64,000 bases of DNA, taken from assembly GCF_037338445.1 (NCBI RefSeq), contig NZ_CP147838.1:3224001-3288000 (forward strand), in the 5' to 3' direction. The DNA is from Salinibaculum sp. SYNS191 (GTDB lineage: Archaea > Halobacteriota > Halobacteria > Halobacteriales > Haloarculaceae). Shown here one piece after another: positions 36,501 to 45,500 of this stretch (its first letter is position 1; the number at the start of each line of letters is the position of its first letter). The notes under the pieces were generated by a model. That model was given only the letters and a program-made list of their open reading frames with translations, was not told the DNA's origin and made no database searches. The translations under genes and the position numbers were made by a program.

Positions 36501-39500
36501 GGTAATCGAGAACGGCTCCTACGGGCTCACGTACGCACAAACGAGTACCAAGGCAGCTACCGAATATCCGAAAGATGGCTCGGTCGACATTGCAGCGCTC
36601 GAGAACGTCTCCTACAGCTCGGATACGACTGACGCAGTGAGCGTCCCACAGGGCTACAACCTGACTGTGACAGTCCTGAACGAGAGTGGTGAACCGGTTG
36701 AAGACGCCACTGTCGAAGCAACAGATGTCTACGACGTCCCCGGGACTCACCGCGATGTCGTGGCTGACGTCGATGCGCTCACGAACGCCTCTGGTGAGTG
36801 GGTGAACCCCGCCAGTGACGGCCCTGGCTTCGAACTTGAGGGGCCCATCGACCTGCTCGTCACGCCGCCAGATAACAGCTCACTCACGCTGAATGCGACG
36901 AACACGACCGTCTCGAGTGATACCCATCTCAACATCACGCTGGAGTCGGCACCTCGTATCAACGACGTCACACTCAGCCATGGTGATGACGGAATCGTCG
37001 ACGATGGGGAAAACGTCACCGTCACCGCGATGGTGGCTGGTGCAGACACCGTCACAGCGGACCTGAGTGCCTTCGGTGCTGGGACGGTCACGCTCTCGCA
37101 GGTCGACCCGTACACCTACGAGGCGCAGATCAGCGCAGACCGGACCCAGGCTGCCAACGATGGTACATACAGTGCAACAGTGACCGCGACTGACGCGGAG
37201 GGCAACACTGTCCAGAAAGATTCGAACGCACTGGAACTCGATGTCTGGAATCCTCCGTCCAGCCAGATGCTGACTGGGACGGAAAGTGTCGATGTCTGGG
37301 AACGCTCGCCGCTTCCACTCCGGGCGAACACGGATCAGGCAGCGGTGACGATTGACAACGCGTTCTGGTACGTCACGCTCCCAGACCTCGCCCAGAAATC
37401 ACTAAACAAAGATCCGATTGGGATCTTCTCGACTGGCACAGACATCAACGTCAGCTTCAACGATGGCAGAGCAGGCACCACTGGCCAACTCGCCTATAGC
37501 GACAACAAGCTAGATACGAAGCTGGTGGCCGCACGCCTGGAATCCGGTGAGAACTCACCATTTACGAATATCAACACCCTCACCGATATCGACGAGGTGC
37601 TGACTTCCGAGAGCGCCAACAGTAATGCGAGCTTCTCGGTTGTCGGGACCGATCAAATAACGAAGAACAACGACGGAAAGGGCGTTGGTTCGTACACGTT
37701 CTCGCCCGACAAGCCAGGCAACTACATGCTGTTCTTGGTGAGCAACGAGAGCGAAAGCCTGGTCGTTGATGCCAGCGGCAACATCAGCGTTGCCAATCAG
37801 ACCACAGTTCTCGGCGTTGATCAGGTGATGGTTGAGCGTGGCAACTCCACGGTCACGCCAGACAAATCTACCTACACTACCGGCGAGAATGTCAGCCTGG
37901 CGGCCAACACGAGTTCTGTCATTCAATCTGGCTCGGAGAACGTCACCCATTTCGTCGCCGTCTACAACGAGACGACGTTCACCAGCCAAGACTTCACCGT
38001 CGTCGTCGAGCGTCCACTGACGAATATCTCGGATAACGTCACGCTCAAACACACTGTGAAGACGGTCAACGGGGCCTGGACGATTCGAAACAACGCCTCG
38101 TTCATGGGCACTGCTCTGGATCCTGGCAGGCGGAACGGGTCGTTCCCCTTCAGCGATGTCTTCGATGTCGCTGCTGAGGGAACCGGCCTGGGGGCTGTCC
38201 AGACGACCGCAACCAGTGACGTCACCTGGAACAGCTCAGCAACGATGGTCAACACGAGTGCCGATGCCACCGTTCTCGTGGAGACCACGCGCGCGTGGGG
38301 TGCAGGCGAGTATCGCTATGTCCACCTCGCGATGAACCCCAGTGGGACGGAGTTGGCCTCGAATACGGGCACGGTGAATATCCAAGAGCCGACGAAAGCG
38401 AATATCTCAGTCGTCAATGCATCAGCCGACGTTTCCCAGGCCTATACGAACGAGTCGGTGCCCGTGAGCGTCACCGTCGAGAATACGGGTGACCTCCAGG
38501 GCACTACGACACTCGAACTATCGAGTAACGGCTCCACTATCGATGATAAGGTCGTGAGCGTTGCAGGCGGGGCAACGAAGACTGTCACCATTTCGACGGT
38601 CTTCGATACGCCCGGAACCAGGACGCTAGCCGTCGACGGTGTTGACGCTGGCAGTGTGACCATCGACCCTGCTGTTGCGCTCACTGGTCTCTCGGTGTCA
38701 CCGACGTCGCCAACGGTTGGCGAAAGGGTCACGCTCACTGCGTCGGTGAGCAACCGCGGGACGAACGCAGACAGTAGCACGCTCACTCTTAGCATCGGTG
38801 GTACCGACACGGCAAATAAATCGACCGGGCCGGTCGCTGGGCAGACGAATGCAACAATCCAATTCACCGAGAGCTTCGACGCGGCTGATGATTACTTCGT
38901 CGCCGTCAGTGGACCGTCGAATACCGAATCGCAGACAGTCAGCGTCTCTCGCAACACTGTTCAGCTGAACATCACAGCAAGCCCGTCGACGATTCAAACG
39001 GGCGAGAGCACAACGTTCGAAGTGATCCGTACGAACGACACGCAACCAGTCAACGCGACTGTTGATGTCGCAGGCCAGACTGTCTACACCGGTAGTGACG
39101 GGCAGGCAACAGTCACGCTCGACACCAGCGGGACACTCACTGCAACGGCTAGCAAGGCCCAGACCGAGTCAGTCTCGTATCAGGACGACACCACGGACGT
39201 CACCGTCAACGCGCCCGCGTCGATTAGCGTGACGGACGTTGTCCCGCTGTCGACGCAGACCTACACTGGGAATACGATCACGATAGAAGCAGTCGTCGAG
39301 AATACTGGCGACCTGTCCGGGACGACGAACCTGACCTACAGCTTCGACGGTACCGTGGAGGTCGATAGTAAAGAAGTTAGCCTGAACGGCGGTGAGACGA
39401 AATCCGTCTTCTTCGATCAGAACGTCACCTCGACTGGCAACAAAACGGCGAGCGTCAATGGCGTGACCTCGTCGACCATCACCGTCGAGCAGGCAGCGGT

Positions 39501-42500
39501 CGCGACTGGCTTTTCCGTCAGTTCGAGTACCGTGACCGTTGGTCAGACACTCGGCGTGGACGCAGCCGTCAAGAACCGTGGCGCGACCAACCGGACGCTG
39601 GATCTGAATCTGACAATCGACGGGCAGGCCGGTCCGTCTACGACGACGCCGCTGTCACCCGGCGAATCGACGACGGTGTCGCTCGACTGGAACACCTCCG
39701 GAACGAGCGTCGGCACGAAGAACCTCTCGGTCAACGGCCTGCCGACTCAGACCGTCTCGGTCAAGCGCACGTCGGTGCCGCTGGTCATCACCGACAACGC
39801 CACCTCGACGACGGTCACTGACGACCCGGTTCAATTCACCGTCGAGTACGATAACGGTACTGCGGCGGAAGACGCCACCATCTCGGTCGGTGGCCAGACG
39901 CTCACTACTGACGCATCCGGCCAGAGCGTGACGGACTTCCCGACCGCAGGCAGTTACACCGCGGAAGCAACGAAAGCCCAGACCCCGACGACGACGTTCG
40001 AAGCTGATACGACGTCGCTCACGATCAAGCAACCCGCAAACCTCACCGTCGCAGATACGTTCCTCGGCACGAGCCAGGCGTACGTCAACGACACCGTGGC
40101 TGTCGAGGTGACAGTCGAGAACACCGGCGGTGTGAGCGGGCAGCAGACGATTGCCCTGGGCGTCAATGAGACGGAACGCGCCAACAAGACAGTGAGCGTC
40201 GGTGCGGGGTCGTCGACGACGGTCACTCTCTCGACGACGTTCACCCAGACGGGCGATAAATCGCTCAAGGTCGAGACACTCGACGCTGGCACGGTTACCA
40301 TAGACGAGCAGTCGGTCGTCACCGACTTCACGCTGAATGCGACCGCGGTGACGCCCGACGAGGCAGTCGAGATTACTGCCACCGTGAAGAACCGCGGCGA
40401 GACCGAGGATAGCGACGGTGAGGACGTCTCGTTCTACAACGGAACGACTGAGTTTGCCACCAACACGACGAGTGCTATTGGCGCTGGCAGCACGACCACC
40501 GTCTCGGCGGTGACGTCCTTCCCCAACGACGGAACGTTCGATCTCAGCGTCGAAGACCTGGCCGCACAGACCGTCACTGTCGACCGGAACGTCACGGCGT
40601 TGAATTTGACCGTCGAGAACTCGGACAACCTAACCGTCAGAGCCGGAACGCAGATCCGATTCAACGTCACTCGACAGGATACGGGTGAAACCGTCGATGC
40701 AGCGGTCGAGGTGGCAAACCAGACTGCAACGACCGGCAGTGATGGCCTCCTCAACATCACGATCGACGAGGGTGGCAGCTATCGGGCGGTCGCCTCGAAG
40801 GCCGATACGTCCGAGACGACGTTCAACAGCGATTCGGTGACGATCGACGTCTTCGAACCCGCCTCGCTCAACGTCACGGCCGCCTACCGTGAAGTCACGC
40901 AGGCGTACACGGGTGACAACGTCACTGTCCAGGCAGACGTTGCAAACTCCGGTGACCGGAAGGGTACGAAGACGATCAACCTCACAGATAGCAGCGGGAA
41001 CATCCTCGATGATACGACGGTTACCCTCAATGGCAGCGAGACGACGACCGTCGTCTTGAACACGACGTTCGACAGTCCGGGTACTCGGACTCTCTCGGCG
41101 AACGACGTCCCCGCCGGGAACGTCACGATCGACCCACAGACCGTCGTGAGCGAGTTCTCGCTCAACGACACAGCTGTCACAGTCGGCGACTCCATCAGCG
41201 TCAACGCAACCGTCGTCAATCGCGGGAGCACTGATGATTCCGACATCCAGGTTACCCTGGACGTCGACGATGGGAACATCACCGCAAGTCAGACAATCGA
41301 TCTCGGCGCTGAGAGCAACAAGACGGTCGAATTCACGCCGACGCTCGACAGAGTGGGCGAACTCAACGTCACGGTCGGCGGCGTCAGCGAGACGAAGACT
41401 GTCAGTGTCTCGCGAGAGGGCGTCAGCCTCGCCATCAGCGCGAACACGACGTCGACGGCAACTGACGCACCAGTGACGTTCACCGTCACCCGGACGGACA
41501 CCGACAACCCTGTCTCGGGCGCGGAGATATCGGTCGCTGATCAGACACTGACGACTGATAGTAATGGCGAGGCGAGGACGACGTTCGCCACGACGGGGAC
41601 GTACTCTGCCGACGCGTCGAAACAAAATACCGACAGGGAGTACTACAACCCAGCCAGCACCTCGGTGACGATCAAAGAGCCTGCAAGCATCAACGTCACC
41701 GACGTCCAACTTGCCATGGCAACCCCGATTTACGCGGGCGATACGGTCACCCTCAGCGTCGACCTCCTGAACGATGGCGGCGTCCAGGGAACGAAGACCA
41801 TTGCGCTCGAGAACGCGTCGAGTGACCTCAACAGTACCGACGTCACGCTCGATGCCGGTGCCTCGACGACCATCACGCTCTCGGCGTCGTTCAACAAGAC
41901 GGGGTCGGAGACGCTCAAGATCAACGGTGCGAACGTCTCGACGATCGATGTCCAACCGGCGGCGGCGGTCACTGGCTTTACGCTCTCACAGACTGCACTG
42001 AGTACTGACGATACGCTTTACATCTCTGCGACTGTCGAGAACCGCGGGAGCATTAGCGACACTGTCGACGTGACCTACTCGATAGACGGCGCGGCACAGA
42101 GAACCAGGCAGGTCACGCTGGCAGCGGACGGCTCGACGACCGAGACGTTCACCACCAGCTTCGACACCAACGGCACGCGCACGATTTCGGTCAATGGCCT
42201 CCCGGGGAAGGATGTCTCCATTGCACTCCAGACGGTCGACCTGGCTCTCGATGCGAATACGACGACCGTGGCGGCTGGCGAACCAATCCAATTCACCGTC
42301 ACGAACGCCGCCAGTGGCGACCCGATCGACAATGCAACGGTGTCGGTCGCCGGCACCAGCGCCTCCACTGGAACGACGAACACGGTCACGACCTCGATCA
42401 ACACGGCTGGCAGTTACACTGCCGAGGCGAGCAAGCTGGCCAACGAGTCGACTGCCTTCAACAGCGATTCGCTGGGAGTGACAGTGACCGACCCGCTCTC

Positions 42501-45500
42501 CGTCGATCAGGACATCGATTACGGCACCGTCCGTGCGTCACCAGACACCGCAAGTCGGACGGCCGCACAGACGGAAACGGTGAACGTCACCATCAGAAAC
42601 GATGGCGGCCGTGCGGTCTCACTCAGTAGCCCGGCCATCCAGGGTGAAGATCCCGGCCAGTTCGAGTTGGTCTCGTCGCTACCCTCGCAGGTTGCTGCAG
42701 GGACGTCTGCAACGGTCGAACTCGAATACGCGCCGACGACTCGTGAGACGCACAACGCCACGTTCAGCTTCCGTGCGGACACGCAACAGAACCCAACCCG
42801 GACGGTCAACCTCACTGGCACGGGCACAGCACCGGTCATCGAGGTCAACCGGACGCGGGCACAGTTCGGCGACGTTGACGTGGGTGGCAGCGCAACGAAG
42901 ACTGTCCGCATCAATAACACGGGCAGCGAGACGCTCCGGCTCGATATCCCATCGATGGGCACTGCCTTCACGCGCTCGACTAGTTCGCTGACCGTCGACT
43001 CGGGTGCCTCGGCAAACGTGACTATCACGTTCAGCCCGACGCAGCCCGGAACCTACGGCAGCCCGCTCACGCTCTCGTCCAACGATCCGTTCAACGAGAC
43101 CGTGACTGTTCGCGCGAGTGGAACTGGTCTCGGTGGCGAGATTACGGTCTCGCCGAACACCGGGTCAGGCACGGATTACGACTTCGGTGAGGTTACCCAG
43201 GGTGCCACTGCGAACACGACCATCCTGGTGGAGAACACCGGAACGCAGACGATGGACGTGACGCCGAGAGAAGACGACGACAGTGGCGATGCGTTCACGA
43301 TCGACAACGAAAACACGAAATTCGCACTGGCGCCAGGTGAGTCACAGTTCCTGACACTGAGCGTCACGCCTTCGACGAATGCGCCCAGTGCGAACTTCAC
43401 GCTCGAGACCACTGCCGGCGCGAACGACCCGGCCAACCCATCGCTGAACGTCACGGCGACTGGACTGACCGCGACCGCAGACATCACGCCGGACCCAACA
43501 ACAGATAACCCGGACATTGACTACGGTCGCGTCGCAGTCGGTGGATCGCTGTCGAAGCAGATCGTCATCGCAAACACTGGCAACGCCACGCTTGAGATTG
43601 ACCGTACGAACGCAATCCCGAGTGGGGCATCGTTCGAACTGGTTGGATCGACGGATACGCTGACGGTTCCGGTTGGCGAACAGCGCAGTGTCTCCGTTGC
43701 CTTCCAGCCGACGGCGCCTGGGGAGGCGAGTACGAACGTGACGCTGGAGACGAACGACCCGAACAACGGGACAGTCACGGTCAACGTGACCGGCGAGGGT
43801 GAGTCGACGGAACTCACCGGTGAGCCAGCCTCCATCGACTACGGTACGATTGGAGAGGGTGGCCTTACCGTCGAGAACCTGACGCTCACGAACGACGGGA
43901 GCGAAGACCTCACCGGCCTGCGGGTCAAGAACAAGACTGGCGATGGTGCGGGTCAGTTCGCAGTCAATACGAGTACGCTGCCTGACTCACTCGGTGCTGG
44001 CAACTCCACGACTGTCGACGTCCGCTTCGAACCGACGGCAGCCGGCACGCACTCGGCGTCGATCACCTTCGCTGCTGAAGGTGACGTTGCCGGCACGAGT
44101 CAGTTCGCGGTGTCGCTGACGGCTGAGGCAACGCCGCCGGACATTGCACTTGGAACGGAGACGCTCCAATTCGGCTACGTCGATACGAGAACTGGCAACG
44201 CCACCGAGCGCGTCCAGATTACGAACACCGGTCGCGCTGGCACGACGCTGACGATTCAGTCGGTGACCAAAGCCGGTACCAACAGCGATGAATTCACCAT
44301 CCTGAACTCGCTGAACGGCACGTCACTCAGTGGCGGTGCACAGACAACGCTCAACGTCTCGTTCGATCCGGACGCGACCGGCGAGCGGACGGCTACAGTC
44401 GAAATCCGGACGAACGACCCCGACGAGGGTACGAAGCAGCTCGCGGTGACCGGCACGGGCGCAAAGCCCGACGCGACGCTCGACCGGTCCTCGCTGAGCT
44501 TCGGTGAGACGCGGGTTGGAACGACGACAGGCGCCCGCAACGTCACCATAACGAACGACGGTGGTGTCGCGCTCGAACTCGACAACATCACGATTACGGG
44601 CGCAGACGCGGGACAGTTCCCGCGCGCTGACGGTCTCGACCAGCCTTCGCTCGTGCCCGGTGCCTCGGAGGTAATTTCCGTCACTGCGAGTCCGACCGCA
44701 ACCGGAGCGCAGCAGGCGACACTGACGGTCAACACTGACGGCGGCTCGCCCACCGTGTCACTGCAGGCCACCGGCATTGCACCGGAGCTCAACGTGAGCC
44801 AGGACCTCAATGGCACCTTCGGTGGTGTCCGTGCTGGCAGTTCGACCCAGCGCACCTTCGTCGTCGAGAACACTGGCAACGCAACGCTCGTCCTCGACAA
44901 GCCAACCATCAGTGGAGCGAGCGCCTTCAGCGTCGTCAGCGGTAACAAGGAACTCCGTCTGGGCAGCGGGCAGACGGCGACGTACGCCGTTTCCTTCACG
45001 CCGACGGACACATCCAGTTACACCGCCAACCTGACGCTCACAACGAACACTGACGAGAGCTACACGGCCAGCCTCTCGGGTACGGGCATCGACGCCGACG
45101 CGTCGCTCTCGACGCCCTCGGTCGACTTCGGTGACGTCCGGGTTGGTGACACTGCCTCGCGGACGCTCAACCTCACCAACGACGGTGCTGCGAACCTGTC
45201 GGTGACGGGCGTGTCAATTACCGGCACTGACGCAGCCGCCTTCTCCGTCTCGGGACTGTCGACGACGACAGTCGCCGGCGAGGCAAACGAGACGTTCACT
45301 GTCTCGACTTCGCCGAGTGTCACCGGAAGCGCCTCGGCACTCCTGGAGATCGACACCGCAACGCAGGGCACCGTGACGGGTAGCCTGGGTGTCACCGGGA
45401 CGGAACCGGACATCGAGATTGCGAGCAGCAGTCTCACCTTCGACCGCACGCGCCTGGGGACCGTCGATACCGACACCGTCGCAATCAGCAACACTGGCAA

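Noticed and set aside
40630..41955. A 441-codon open frame on the reverse strand inside the giant gene
   Set aside because: Arg/Asp/Gly-rich shadow of a high-G+C repeat-coding strand with no domain, start context or conserved motif.
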